Shown: positions 17,591-25,629 of the stretch, in pieces | Numbering within the stretch: position 1 is the first letter of the stretch | How the letters are laid out: every line of letters starts with the position of its first letter | Source of the DNA: Aeromonas veronii | Lineage (GTDB): Bacteria > Pseudomonadota > Gammaproteobacteria > Enterobacterales > Aeromonadaceae | DNA length: 64,000 bases | NCBI RefSeq assembly: GCF_040215105.1 | Contig: NZ_CP157875.1 | Location: 531,501-595,500, forward strand | Direction: 5' to 3' | The notes under the pieces: generated by a model | Database searches by the model: none | Told to the model about the DNA's origin: nothing | What the model saw: only the letters and a program-made list of their open reading frames with translations | Translations under genes and position numbers: made by a program

Positions 17591-18693
17591 TAGTAAGGCA
17601 CACAGGTTCCCTGGCTCTTGCACTGGGAAACCGGCGTGCGCCAGAAGTGAACCCGGTCGAAGTTGTCGATGCCGTTAGTCTTGCATCCTTCAGCCCCGAG
17701 CAGAGCGTTGCCCTCGCAGGCGGCGGGCACCACGGGGACCGAGCCGAACCAAGAGGCGAGATCCCCCTGCAACTTGCTGTTGAGGGAGTGTTCCAGCCAC
17801 TTGTAGGCGCAGGTCAGGTTCTTGGCTTCGCTGTGCACCATGGTGGTATCGGCCCAGCCGGTGACCCCTTCCTTGGGCACAGTAGTGGCGATGGGCTGCT
17901 TGTCGGCGATCAGGGTGTTGGCCTGGAAGGGCCAGGAGTCGGAGGCGACCACCCCCTCATTCTTGAAGTCATCGATCTGGACGAAGGCATCGTGCCAGTA
18001 GCGACCCACCAGCTGGCGCTGCTTGCGCAGCAGCTCAAGGGAGGCCTTGTACTGATCCTCGTTCAACTCATAGGGATCCTTGATGCCGAGCGCTGGCTGG
18101 TGGGTCATCAGGTAGAGGGCGGCATCGGCGATGTGGATGGGGCCGTCGAATGCCTGCACCCGCCCCTTGTTGGACTTGCCATCCAGCAGGGTCTGTTCTT
18201 CGAACACCACACTCCAGGAGTCGGGGGCCTTGGGGAAGGTCTTGGTGTTGTACATCAGGATGTTGCCGCCCCACTGATAGGGCACGCCGTAGTGTTTGCC
18301 GTCCACCGTGTGCCAGGGCGCGCTCTGCAGACGGGGATCTATCTTGCCGTAGCTTGGGATGAGTGCAAGGTTCAGGACCTGTACCTTGCCGCCGGCGATG
18401 AGGCGAAGGCTGGCGTCGCCGGAGGCGGTCACCAGATCGAAGCCACCTTCGTTCATCAGCGCCACCATCTCATCCGAGGTGGCGGCGGTCTTGACGCTGA
18501 CCTTGCAGCCGGTCTCCTGTTCGAAGCCGGTTACCCAGTCGTAGTTCTTGTCGGTCTCGCCGCGCTCCACATAGCCGGCCCAGGCCACTATGTTGAGCTG
18601 GCCTTCACCCTTGCCGAGTTCGGTGGGGGCGGCCTGGGTCTGGCCTGCCAACAGGGCGGGGAGCAGGGCCAGGGTCAGGGGGGTCAGTTTCAT
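17548..18693 (-). CDS. ydcS: Periplasmic polyamine-type substrate-binding protein (YdcS-like)
   Basis: Captures substrate in the periplasm for the YdcTUV importer. The 381-residue product begins with a signal peptide ('MKLTPLTLALLPALLAGQTQA') and has the PotD/PotF fold pattern, e.g. 'LNIVAWAGYVERG', 'VSVKTAATSDEMVALM', 'GVPYQWGGNILMYNT'. Start ATG at 18693 has AAGGAG upstream. First gene of the operon. The final codons coincide with the start of a tandem repeat that fills the gap to ydcT. Confidence 0.88.
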   Translation of the reverse strand: MKLTPLTLALLPALLAGQTQAAPTELGKGEGQLNIVAWAGYVERGETDKNYDWVTGFEQETGCKVSVKTAATSDEMVALMNEGGFDLVTASGDASLRLIAGGKVQVLNLALIPSYGKIDPRLQSAPWHTVDGKHYGVPYQWGGNILMYNTKTFPKAPDSWSVVFEEQTLLDGKSNKGRVQAFDGPIHIADAALYLMTHQPALGIKDPYELNEDQYKASLELLRKQRQLVGRYWHDAFVQIDDFKNEGVVASDSWPFQANTLIADKQPIATTVPKEGVTGWADTTMVHSEAKNLTCAYKWLEHSLNSKLQGDLASWFGSVPVVPAACEGNALLGAEGCKTNGIDNFDRVHFWRTPVSQCKSQGTCVPYYRWVSDYIAILGGR

Positions 18694-18720
18694 CTCGCAC
18701 TCCTTGCATGATCGAACATC

Positions 18721-18754
18721 ATGGCGCCACGCCATGGCATTAACATCCTGTTAA
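18721..18754. promoter_or_regulatory. Two inverted repeats upstream of ydcS
   Basis: ATGGCG-CCA-CGCCAT (18721-18735) and TTAACA-TCC-TGTTAA (18740-18754) are both perfect 6-3-6 palindromes, placed 28-61 bases before the ydcS start. Either could be an operator for the LysR protein encoded just upstream or for another regulator; this is inferred from symmetry and position. Confidence 0.4.
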
Positions 18755-18870
18755 CCAGACATGAGCGTAGGAGAAGGCGCGAGTAATGAAAATTTCAATT
18801 TTTAACCGCCAAGGTATCTGGGAAATCGATATCGAGCGCAGATGAATCTGTATTTCTTGTGGGGAGGCTT

Positions 18871-19794
18871 TTAACGGAAGGTGGCTTGGCGAGCCCGTAG
18901 CCGGCTCTGGTCCCGCACTATGTCGATGAATTCCCGGGCGGTCCAGCCTAGCTGGGAACCCCGACGCCACACCAGGCCGATATCGATGGCGGGGACGGGT
19001 TCCTTGATGGGACGGGCCTCCACCCGTTCCTGCTCCAGTGACCAGGGACGGTAGGCAAAATCCGGCAGCAGGGCAGCACCGAGCTGGCTGGCCACCAGAC
19101 TGCGCACCGCTTCCACCGAGGCGGTGCGCAGCACGATGCGGGGAGAGACGCCGTAGCGGCGCAGGCCGGAGCCGATGATCTGATCCAGCTGATCGGCGGT
19201 GAGGGAGATCATGGGCTCCTCGGCCAGGGCCTTGAGGGAAAGGCTGGACTCGGCGCAGAGGGGGTGGTTGGCGGCGAGCCAGAGCCGCAACGGGGAACGG
19301 GTCAGCAGTTCGGTATCGAACGCCTCCTGACGGATGGTGCGGTTGGTCATCAATATCCCCACATCCACCTCGCCGTTGACGATCTGGTGTTCGAGATAGG
19401 GTTGCTCGTCCTCCTTCACTTCGATGCGTACCGCCGGGAAGGCGCGGCGAAAACGGCCGAGGGCCTCCGACAGGTAGTAGCCCGCCACCAGGGTCGTTAC
19501 CCCTATGGTGAGCTGGCCCTGATCCTGTTGCGCCACCGCCTTGAGGGACTGGCCTGCCTCCGTCATGGCGCCGAGGATCCGCCTGGCATGGAGCAGAAAC
19601 TGGTGGCCCTGGGCGGTGAGGCTGACCCCGCGTGGGTTGCGCTCGAACAAGGCGGCGCCGAGTTCAGTTTCCAGCTCACGGATGGCGCTGGTGACGGCAG
19701 ACTGGGAGATGTGCAGCTCGGCGGCGGCACGGCTCACCGAGAAGCTGTCGGCCACGGCGACGAAGTAACGGATCTGGCGAAAGGTGAAGTTCAT
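18871..19794 (-). CDS. LysR-family transcriptional regulator
   Basis: A 307-residue regulator with an N-terminal winged helix-turn-helix ('FSVSRAAAELHISQSAVTSAIRELE', shown as FSVSRAAAELHISQS then AVTSAIRELE) and a periplasmic-binding-like effector domain. It lies 177 bases upstream of ydcS on the same strand and is the likely regulator of the ydcSTUV-patD operon. The effector is unknown; putrescine or a breakdown product would fit. The E. coli operon is flanked by a different regulator type (YdcR, MocR-like). Confidence 0.85.
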   Translation of the reverse strand: MNFTFRQIRYFVAVADSFSVSRAAAELHISQSAVTSAIRELETELGAALFERNPRGVSLTAQGHQFLLHARRILGAMTEAGQSLKAVAQQDQGQLTIGVTTLVAGYYLSEALGRFRRAFPAVRIEVKEDEQPYLEHQIVNGEVDVGILMTNRTIRQEAFDTELLTRSPLRLWLAANHPLCAESSLSLKALAEEPMISLTADQLDQIIGSGLRRYGVSPRIVLRTASVEAVRSLVASQLGAALLPDFAYRPWSLEQERVEARPIKEPVPAIDIGLVWRRGSQLGWTAREFIDIVRDQSRLRARQATFR

Positions 19795-19850
19795 CTGGGC
19801 ATCCTGCCACTGGGTGAGCCATCAGCTTAACCGCGAACAGCATCCAAACG

Positions 19851-19873
19851 AAAGGCGCCCGCAGGCGCCTTTA
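19851..19873 (-). terminator. Terminator downstream of nhaC
   Basis: The hairpin AAAGGCGCC-CGCA-GGCGCCTTT lies 19 bases after the nhaC stop. Its T-rich side is modest. Confidence 0.7.
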
Positions 19874-19891
19874 TCATTGTTTTTTGCGGAC

Positions 19892-21301
19892 TTAGCGGGA
19901 GCTGGCCGCCTCGATCACCGGTACCCGGTTCACGGCCTTGCCCAGATAGGCGAGGGTGATGGTCACAATGATGCAGGTGAAGCTGAGCCACATGTAGGGC
20001 AGGTAGTCGAGGGTCGCGACTCCCAATACCCCGGCCATGAAGATGCCATTGTCGCTCCAGGGCACCATGCCGCAGGTGAGGGTGCCGCCGAACTCGGCGT
20101 TGCGGGAGAGGTTCTTGCGTGCCAGCCCCAGCCGGTCGTAGTTCTTGGCCATGATCTTGGGCGTCAGGATGAGCGACACATACATGGCCGAGCCGAACAC
20201 GTTGGCCAGGAAGGCGGTGCCAATGGTGTGGGTGGTCAGGCTGCCCACCCCCTGGATCCGCTTTTCGAAGGCGTTGGCGATGACCGCCAGGATGCCGACC
20301 TTTTCCAGCAGGCCGCCAAAGCCCAGACCGAAGATGATGACGGCCACCGAGCCCAGCATGGATTCCATGCCGCCGCGACCCAGGATGTTGTCGATGAAGT
20401 CCACGCCGGAGACGATGGCGAACGGGCTGTAGGCGGAGTGCATCGCCTTGACCGGATCCATGTCCTGGAAGGCGATGGCCCAGACTAGCCCCAGCAGGGC
20501 GCCGAAGCTGATGACCGGGAAGGCGGGCTTGCGATTGGCCAGCAGGCCCAATACCAGCACCACCGGCACTATGGCCAGCGGGGTGATGTTGAACTGCTTG
20601 TCGAGGGCCCCCATCACCAGATTGACCTGCTCCAGGCTGACATTGCCGGAGTACTGCATGCCGACCACGGTGAACAGGGTGGCGGTGATGACGTAGGAGA
20701 ACAGGCTGATGGGCAGCATGCCCTTGATGTGTTCCACCACGTCGACGTTGGACATGGTGGATGCCAGAACGACCGAGTCGGAGAGGGGGGAGAGCTTGTC
20801 ACCGAAGTAGACGCCGGAGAGCACGGCTCCCGCCACCAGGGGCGCAGGCACCCCCAGGCTGTGGCCTATGCCCATCATGGCGATACCCGCGGTGGCAGCG
20901 GAGCCCCAGGAGGTGCCGGTTGCCAGCGAGGTGAGGGAGCAGATGATCAGGGTTGCCAGCAGGAAGATGGACGGGTGTATCACCTTGAGGCCGAAGTAGA
21001 TGATGCTGGGGACTATGCCGCCGGCGATCCAGGTGCCGACCAGGGCACCGACGGAGACCAGTATCAGGATGGCCCCCATCCCCTTGGCGACGCCGTCAAC
21101 GGCGGCCTGCTCCAGGGATTTGTAATCGTGGCCGAGTTTGATGCCGAGCCCCATGATGACGAACCAGGCGATGAACAGTGCCAGCTGGATCGGCAGGTCG
21201 AGCACGCTGGTGAAGGAGAAGGCCAGGGCCAGGAAAATGGCCAGACAGGCAAACACCTGCAGCATGCTCGGTAGTCGGATGTGGTTTTGTTGGTTTTGCA
21301 T
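19892..21301 (-). CDS. nhaC: NhaC-family Na+/H+ antiporter
   Basis: A 469-residue inner-membrane transporter with about 11-12 helices. Family marks include 'SLATGTSWGSAATAGIAMMGIG' (seen as SLATGTSWGSAATAG) and 'GAVLSGVYFGDKLSPLSDSVVLAS', whose 'GDKLSPLSD' block is typical for NhaC. The C-terminal part has 'GMVPWSDNGIFMAG'. NhaC-family members also include amino-acid exchangers (malate-lactate, lysine), so the substrate is not certain. It is a single gene with a long upstream region. Confidence 0.85.
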   Translation of the reverse strand: MQNQQNHIRLPSMLQVFACLAIFLALAFSFTSVLDLPIQLALFIAWFVIMGLGIKLGHDYKSLEQAAVDGVAKGMGAILILVSVGALVGTWIAGGIVPSIIYFGLKVIHPSIFLLATLIICSLTSLATGTSWGSAATAGIAMMGIGHSLGVPAPLVAGAVLSGVYFGDKLSPLSDSVVLASTMSNVDVVEHIKGMLPISLFSYVITATLFTVVGMQYSGNVSLEQVNLVMGALDKQFNITPLAIVPVVLVLGLLANRKPAFPVISFGALLGLVWAIAFQDMDPVKAMHSAYSPFAIVSGVDFIDNILGRGGMESMLGSVAVIIFGLGFGGLLEKVGILAVIANAFEKRIQGVGSLTTHTIGTAFLANVFGSAMYVSLILTPKIMAKNYDRLGLARKNLSRNAEFGGTLTCGMVPWSDNGIFMAGVLGVATLDYLPYMWLSFTCIIVTITLAYLGKAVNRVPVIEAASSR

Positions 21302-21603
21302 AGATACTTCCTAAACTCTTGCTCGCCAAGGTGGGCGCCTCTCGTCCTGTGGATACTTGTATCCCGAGGAGCCAACCCAAAAAGAGGGCGCAATCTACCA
21401 CAAACCCAAGGCCTAAAATCCCAACTTATTTAGCAAAAATGCATTAATGATTGAAAAACATCTCCATTAGTTGATCTCGCAAGCATTTTTTGAGTGTTTG
21501 GTCGATGCCACTCAAATGACCAAGACCCATAGGAAAGTCCGATTGCACCCTCCTAAAATACAAATGATAATTATTATCAAATTGGTGCCGTGGAGGTTTC
21601 ATC
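21302..21603. other. Divergent intergenic region between nhaC and a small membrane protein gene
   Basis: This 302-base region is AT-rich from about 21420 to 21590. It holds the presumed nhaC promoter and, near the right end, a perfect Fur operator (described separately). No further reading frame looks real. Confidence 0.6.
21565..21579. promoter_or_regulatory. Perfect Fur-type operator
   Basis: TGATAAT-T-ATTATCA is an exact 7-1-7 palindrome and equals the core Fur site of gammaproteobacteria. It ends 24 bases before the ATG at 21604, so bound Fur would block the promoter of that gene under iron-replete conditions. Confidence 0.8.
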
Positions 21604-21813
21604 ATGATCTGGATAGTGCGTTGCCTGCTGTTGATAGGGGGATTGGCTGTGTGGGGTTGGGGACAGGACAAGGCTTATGGCATCTGGAGTCTGGGATTTC
21701 TGCTGGCGGCCTGGGTCATGCTGGAGCCCAGACTGAGGCCTGCATTGATCCTGTTGCCGGTGGCCGGCATGACCGGGGTTGTCGCCCTGATCTGGCAGCA
21801 GAGCTGGCTCTAG
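21604..21813 (+). CDS. Small membrane protein behind a Fur box
   Basis: A 69-residue product of unknown function. It is mostly hydrophobic: 'MIWIVRCLLLIGGLAVWGW', then 'GIWSLGFLLAAWVMLEP' and 'LILLPVAGMTGVVALIW', so two or three membrane segments. GGAGG lies 7 bases upstream of the ATG, a strong ribosome site, which supports it as a real gene. The perfect Fur operator directly upstream predicts induction by iron starvation. I recognise no family. Confidence 0.7.
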   Translation: MIWIVRCLLLIGGLAVWGWGQDKAYGIWSLGFLLAAWVMLEPRLRPALILLPVAGMTGVVALIWQQSWL

Positions 21814-21825
21814 CAGACGAGCGAG

Positions 21826-22092
21826 TCAGCGAGAGGGGACGGCCAGGATCCTGTCATGGGCCAGGCGCAGTGCTGCCATGACCTTCTGCTCCATCTCGGT
21901 GCGCTCGACTTCCGTGGTGAAGTAGATCATGTCGACGTTGTGGCGGATGTAGTGGGCGGGCAGTTGATTCAGGGTGAGGCAGCAGAGATCGGCCAGTTGC
22001 GGGGGGCTTAGCGTCTGTTCCAGCCCCTGTTTCTCTATCTCCTTGAGCACCAGGTGCTCGTAAAAATTGTGAATGTCGGCATCCAGGATCAT
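21826..22092 (-). CDS. ComFB-like protein (late competence family, PF10719 type)
   Basis: An 88-residue protein with the family pattern: 'DIHNFYEHLVLKEIEKQG' near the start (helix with conserved N-x-Y-E), a 'LADLCCLTLNQLPAHYI' block, and a final helix 'EMEQKVMAALRLA'. ComFB was named from the Bacillus competence operon; family members have been reported as cyclic-dinucleotide receptors. Start ATG at 22092 gives the family N-terminus; upstream codons run into a terminator and a tRNA. It converges with the small membrane protein gene. Confidence 0.7.
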   Translation of the reverse strand: MILDADIHNFYEHLVLKEIEKQGLEQTLSPPQLADLCCLTLNQLPAHYIRHNVDMIYFTTEVERTEMEQKVMAALRLAHDRILAVPSR

Positions 22093-22151
22093 CGGGCATT
22101 CCCTTCCATGGCGTTGAAGTCTCAACAGCATAGCCGCGCAGCATGAAAAGA

Positions 22152-22185
22152 CAAAAGGCCCAACACTCGCGTGATGGGCCTTTTG
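22152..22185 (-). terminator. Terminator of the tRNA-Leu operon
   Basis: CAAAAGGCCCA / TGGGCCTTTTG forms a long stem on the minus strand just 9 bases after the last tRNA, followed by a partly T-rich stretch. Confidence 0.85.
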
Positions 22186-22194
22186 CAGAATAGA

Positions 22195-22280
22195 TGGTGC
22201 GAAGAGAGGGACTCGAACCCTCACATCCGTGGGACACTAACACCTGAAGCTAGCGCGTCTACCAATTCCGCCACCTTCGC
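22195..22280 (-). tRNA. tRNA-Leu (anticodon CAG), copy 4 of the operon
   Basis: 86 bases including an encoded CCA end. On the minus strand it starts GCGAAGGTGGCGGAATTGG, has the anticodon loop CTTCAGG (anticodon CAG) and a long class II variable arm (GTGTCCCACGGATG). It differs from copies 2 and 3 only in that arm and is identical to copy 1 at 22623. Confidence 0.97.
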
Positions 22281-22350
22281 ACACTGATTTTCTCCAGCTG
22301 GTTTTTAAATGCGGTTGGAGCGCATTCTCTGGTTTTACATGTCAGAAGCA

Positions 22351-22436
22351 TGGTGCGAAGAGAGGGACTCGAACCCTCACACCCGGGGGGCACTAACACC
22401 TGAAGCTAGCGCGTCTACCAATTCCGCCACCTTCGC
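22351..22436 (-). tRNA. tRNA-Leu (anticodon CAG), copy 3
   Basis: 86 bases with encoded CCA, the same acceptor, D and anticodon arms as its neighbours. The variable arm reads GTGCCCCCCGGGTG, identical to the copy at 22482. Confidence 0.97.
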
Positions 22437-22612
22437 ACATCGGGTCATCAGTCTGGATTTACATGCTGTCTGATGAAAGCATGGTGCGAAGAGAGGGACT
22501 CGAACCCTCACACCCGGGGGGCACTAACACCTGAAGCTAGCGCGTCTACCAATTCCGCCACCTTCGCACATCGGGTTATCAGTCTGGATTTACATGCCGT
22601 CTGATAAGAGCA
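22437..22612. repeat. Homologous spacers between tRNA-Leu copies
   Basis: The spacer 22437-22481 (ACATCGGGTCATCAGTCTGG then ATTTACATGCTGTCTGATG) recurs with few changes at 22568-22612. A tRNA plus its spacer was therefore duplicated as a unit of about 131 bases. Confidence 0.8.
22482..22567 (-). tRNA. tRNA-Leu (anticodon CAG), copy 2
   Basis: 86 bases with encoded CCA; identical to the copy at 22351, including the CCCCCCGGG variable arm. Confidence 0.97.
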
Positions 22613-22622
22613 TGTTGCAGTA

Positions 22623-22708
22623 TGGTGCGAAGAGAGGGACTCGAACCCTCACATCCGTGGGACACTAACACCTGAAGCTAGCGCGTCTACCAATTCCGCC
22701 ACCTTCGC
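22623..22708 (-). tRNA. tRNA-Leu (anticodon CAG), copy 1 (promoter-proximal)
   Basis: 86 bases with encoded CCA. First in the operon, 16 bases downstream of the -10 box; identical in sequence to the last copy at 22195. Confidence 0.97.
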
Positions 22709-22724
22709 ATCACTGCGGTGGGGG

Positions 22725-22752
22725 ATTCTATAGAGTTTTGGGGGGGCGTCAA
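22725..22752 (-). promoter_or_regulatory. Promoter of the tRNA-Leu operon
   Basis: On the minus strand TTGACG (22747-22752), a 16-base spacer, and TAGAAT (22725-22730) form a near-consensus sigma-70 promoter. A CCCCC discriminator follows, as is typical of stable-RNA promoters under stringent control. An inverted repeat CAACAGC/GCTGTTG (22750-22780), possibly the end of the glgA transcript, overlaps the -35 box. Confidence 0.8.
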
Positions 22753-22818
22753 CAGCCAAAGGGGACTTTTTTCGCTGTTGACGGATAAAGCTGCGCTAAG
22801 GGCACAAAACTTCAGCAA

Positions 22819-24285
22819 TCAGTGCTTGCCCCTGGCCAGTGCATCCCGATACATCTGTTCGTATTGGGTCACGGAGTCGGCCCAGTTGAAGCGGGTCTGC
22901 ATGGCCGTGCGTTGCACCTTGGCGAAACGCTCCGGTTCTTGCAGGTAGTGCAGCAGACTGCGGCGCATGGCGTCCAGCAGGGTGCTGGCGGTGGGATCGT
23001 TGAAGCAAAAGCCGGTGGCCCGCGCAGGGTCAGCATCCCAGTCCACCACGGTATCCTTGAGGCCGCCGACGGCGCGGACCAGCGGCAGGGTGCCATAGGC
23101 CAGGCTGTACATCTGGTTGAGGCCGCAGGGTTCGAACAGGGAGGGCATCAGGAAGAAGTCGGCGCCCGCCTCCACCAGGTGGGCCAGCCGGTCGTCATAG
23201 GCGTTGATGAAGGCGAACTTGTCGGCATGTTGCTGGGCGATGGCCTGCAGCTGGGCGGCCAGCGAAGGATCGCCTGAGCCGACGATGACCAGCTGGACCT
23301 GATGTTGCAGGAACTTGGTCAGGGTCGGGATCAGCAGATGTACCCCTTTTTGCTCGGTCAGGCGACATACCATGCCATAAATTGGCAAGTCAGCAGTGGG
23401 AAGCCCTGCCTCCTGTTGCAGCGTCTGCTTGCACAGACGCTTGCCGTCCAGGTGATCGGCATCATAGGTCGCGGGCAGATAGCTGTCGCTGGCGGGATCC
23501 CAGTCCTGATAGTCGCAGCCGTTGAGGATGCCGCACAGATCGCTCGCCCGCTGCTGGAACACGCTGGCCATGCCGTGGGCCCCCAGGTGGGTCAGCAGCT
23601 CGTTGGCATAGTTGGGGCTGACCGCATTGATCTTGTCCGCATAGAGCACCCCGCATTTGAGCAGGTTGATGTGGCCGTAGTCGTAGTTGATGCGCCGCTC
23701 GTAGTCGGTGATCTCGGGCAGGGCCCAGAACTGCGGGCGGTCAAACACCCCCTGAAAGGCCGCATTGTGGATGCTGATGACCGAACGGGTGTGCTGGAAG
23801 AAGGGGTTGCCGGCATAGCGGGTCTTGAGCAGCAGGGGCAGCAGGCCGGTATGCCAGTCGTTGCAGTGGGCGATGTCGGGGGCGAAACCCTGCTGCTCGC
23901 AGGCGTGCAGGGCGGCGGCGCAAAAGAAGGCGAACCGCTCGCCGTTGTCGGGATAGGCCTGGTTGTTTTCCGCGTAGAGCTGGGGCCGTTCGAAATACTG
24001 CGGACAATCGAGCAGGTAGACGCAGACCCCGTCCAGCTCCAGCTGATAGATGCGATAGCTGATGTCAGCCCGATCCGGCGGGGTCGGCAGCCAGCGCGAG
24101 GCGATGAGTTTCGCCTCGTCCCGGCGTTTGAGGGTTTGGTAGAAGGGTAGGATGATGCGAACGTCGTGGCCCTGGCGGGCGAGATTCAGTGGCAGGGCTC
24201 TGGCGACATCCGCCAGGCCCCCGGTCTTGACCAACCCCTCGACCTCAGAGGCAACAAACAGAATTTTCAACGGGCTAGTAACCAA
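22819..24285 (-). CDS. glgA: Glycogen synthase (ADP-glucose type)
   Basis: Transfers glucose from ADP-glucose to a growing alpha-1,4-glucan. The 488-residue GT5 enzyme has the ADP-glucose-binding 'KTGGLADV' near residue 20, 'HCNDWHTGLLPLLLK', and the C-terminal 'SLFEPCGLNQMYSLAYGTLP' with the catalytic Glu. I chose a TTG start at 24285, with AAGGGAG 6 bases upstream, which gives the usual N-terminus 'KILFVASEVEGL' after 5 residues. It overlaps the glgC stop by 11 bases, so the two are translationally coupled. No glgB, glgX or glgP is nearby. Confidence 0.95.
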   Translation of the reverse strand: MVTSPLKILFVASEVEGLVKTGGLADVARALPLNLARQGHDVRIILPFYQTLKRRDEAKLIASRWLPTPPDRADISYRIYQLELDGVCVYLLDCPQYFERPQLYAENNQAYPDNGERFAFFCAAALHACEQQGFAPDIAHCNDWHTGLLPLLLKTRYAGNPFFQHTRSVISIHNAAFQGVFDRPQFWALPEITDYERRINYDYGHINLLKCGVLYADKINAVSPNYANELLTHLGAHGMASVFQQRASDLCGILNGCDYQDWDPASDSYLPATYDADHLDGKRLCKQTLQQEAGLPTADLPIYGMVCRLTEQKGVHLLIPTLTKFLQHQVQLVIVGSGDPSLAAQLQAIAQQHADKFAFINAYDDRLAHLVEAGADFFLMPSLFEPCGLNQMYSLAYGTLPLVRAVGGLKDTVVDWDADPARATGFCFNDPTASTLLDAMRRSLLHYLQEPERFAKVQRTAMQTRFNWADSVTQYEQMYRDALARGKH

Positions 24286-25492
24286 CTCTTGCTCCCTTAG
24301 GTACCACGACGATACCGCCTTCGGACACGGTAAACCTCTCTCTGTCATGGTCCAGATTCTCACCGATCACGGTGCCGGGTGCAATTTCAACGTTTTTGTC
24401 GATGATGGCGCGTCGAATGGAGCTGCCTTCCCCGATCTTCACATCCCCCAGCAGCACGGATTCACTAATGTGACTGCAGGGGCCGACGTTGCAGCTAAAG
24501 CCCAGAATGGATCGCTGGATCTGGCTGCCCTGGATGAAGCAACCACCGGAGATCAGGGAGTTGGCGATCTTCACCTTGCAGTCATCGGTGTCGATGAAGG
24601 TGGCGGGGGGCAGGGGCGGGTAGTGGGTATGCAACGGCCATTTGCGGTTGTAGAGGGAGAAGGGGGCGTCGTCGGCCACCAGGTCCATGTGGGCCTGCCA
24701 ATAGGCATCCAGCGTCCCCACGTCACGCCAGTAGACATTGGGCTTCTCCCCTGGGATCACGTTGCCGCTGTAGTCATAGACATAGACAGGGGTGCGCGGA
24801 TAGAGGCTGGGGATGATGTCTTTGCCAAAGTCATGGCTGGAGTTCTCCTCCGCGGCATCCCGCTTCAGCTCCCGATAGAGGGTCTCGGTCTCGAAGATGT
24901 AGTTGCCCATGGAAACCAGGGCCTGGGTCGGATCCCCGGGGATGTGCTTGGGATGCTTGGGTTTTTCCTCAAAGCCTATCATCCGTCCTTCCTGATCCAC
25001 TTCGATCACCCCGAAGGCACTCGCCTCCTCGATGGGCATGCGCAGGGCGGCGACCGTCATGGCCGCGGCCTTCTGCTTGTGGAAGCTGACCATCTGGCTC
25101 ACGTCCATCTTGTAGATGTGGTCGGAGCCGAAGATGCAGACATGCTCGGGATCCGAGGTCTCGATGAAGCGCAGGTTCTGGTAGATGGCGTCCGCGGTGC
25201 CGTCGTACCAGCGCTTGCCCATCCGCATCTGGGCCGGGATGGGATCGATGAAGCGATCCGTGATGCCGACGATGTTCCAGCCCTTCTTCATGTGTAGATA
25301 GAGAGACTGGGATTTGAACTGGGTCAGCACATAGATGCGCAGGAAGTCGGCGTTGACGAAGTTGTTGAGGACGAAGTCGATCAGCCGGTAACTACCGCCA
25401 AAGGGCACCGAGGGTTTGCTGCGAGTCGTGGTCAGTGGCTGGAGACGGGTTCCTTCTCCTCCGGCCAGGATCATGGTCAAAATGCCTGCCAT
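24275..25492 (-). CDS. glgC: Glucose-1-phosphate adenylyltransferase
   Basis: Makes ADP-glucose from ATP and glucose-1-phosphate, the committed step of glycogen synthesis. The 405-residue product shows 'LTMILAGGEGTRLQPLT' (nucleotide binding), 'KPSVPFGGSYRLIDFVLNN', 'FGSDHIYKMD', and the left-handed beta-helix C-terminus. Start ATG at 25492 gives the standard 'MAGILTMILAGG'. First gene of the glgCA pair. Confidence 0.96.
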   Translation of the reverse strand: MAGILTMILAGGEGTRLQPLTTTRSKPSVPFGGSYRLIDFVLNNFVNADFLRIYVLTQFKSQSLYLHMKKGWNIVGITDRFIDPIPAQMRMGKRWYDGTADAIYQNLRFIETSDPEHVCIFGSDHIYKMDVSQMVSFHKQKAAAMTVAALRMPIEEASAFGVIEVDQEGRMIGFEEKPKHPKHIPGDPTQALVSMGNYIFETETLYRELKRDAAEENSSHDFGKDIIPSLYPRTPVYVYDYSGNVIPGEKPNVYWRDVGTLDAYWQAHMDLVADDAPFSLYNRKWPLHTHYPPLPPATFIDTDDCKVKIANSLISGGCFIQGSQIQRSILGFSCNVGPCSHISESVLLGDVKIGEGSSIRRAIIDKNVEIAPGTVIGENLDHDRERFTVSEGGIVVVPKGARVGY

Positions 25493-25534
25493 TGTATTTT
25501 TCTCTCTGCATGAAAAGGTTTTCAATTTGCTGCG

Positions 25535-25557
25535 AAAAAACACCCCAAAAGGGGTGG
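25535..25557 (-). terminator. Terminator downstream of rsmC
   Basis: On the minus strand CACCCC-TTTT-GGGGTG is followed by TTTTTT. It separates rsmC from glgCA. Confidence 0.88.
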
Positions 25558-25629
25558 AAATCGTTTTCAGTCACCTTAACAGATCCCGTCTGGCACTCTC
25601 TACAGGTTTTATTAAGCACTTACATTTAT

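Noticed and set aside
21302-21400. Fragment resembling a lysine riboswitch (AGAGGCGC and GGAGCC words) before nhaC
   Set aside because: The words occur in the wrong order and the space before the start codon is too short for the full aptamer.
22195-22708. Repeated array that could suggest CRISPR
   Set aside because: The repeats are complete 86-base tRNA-Leu genes with CCA ends.
22195-22750. tRNA cluster as a possible integration site
   Set aside because: No integrase or direct-repeat remnant of a tRNA 3' end is seen nearby, and flanking genes are core metabolism.
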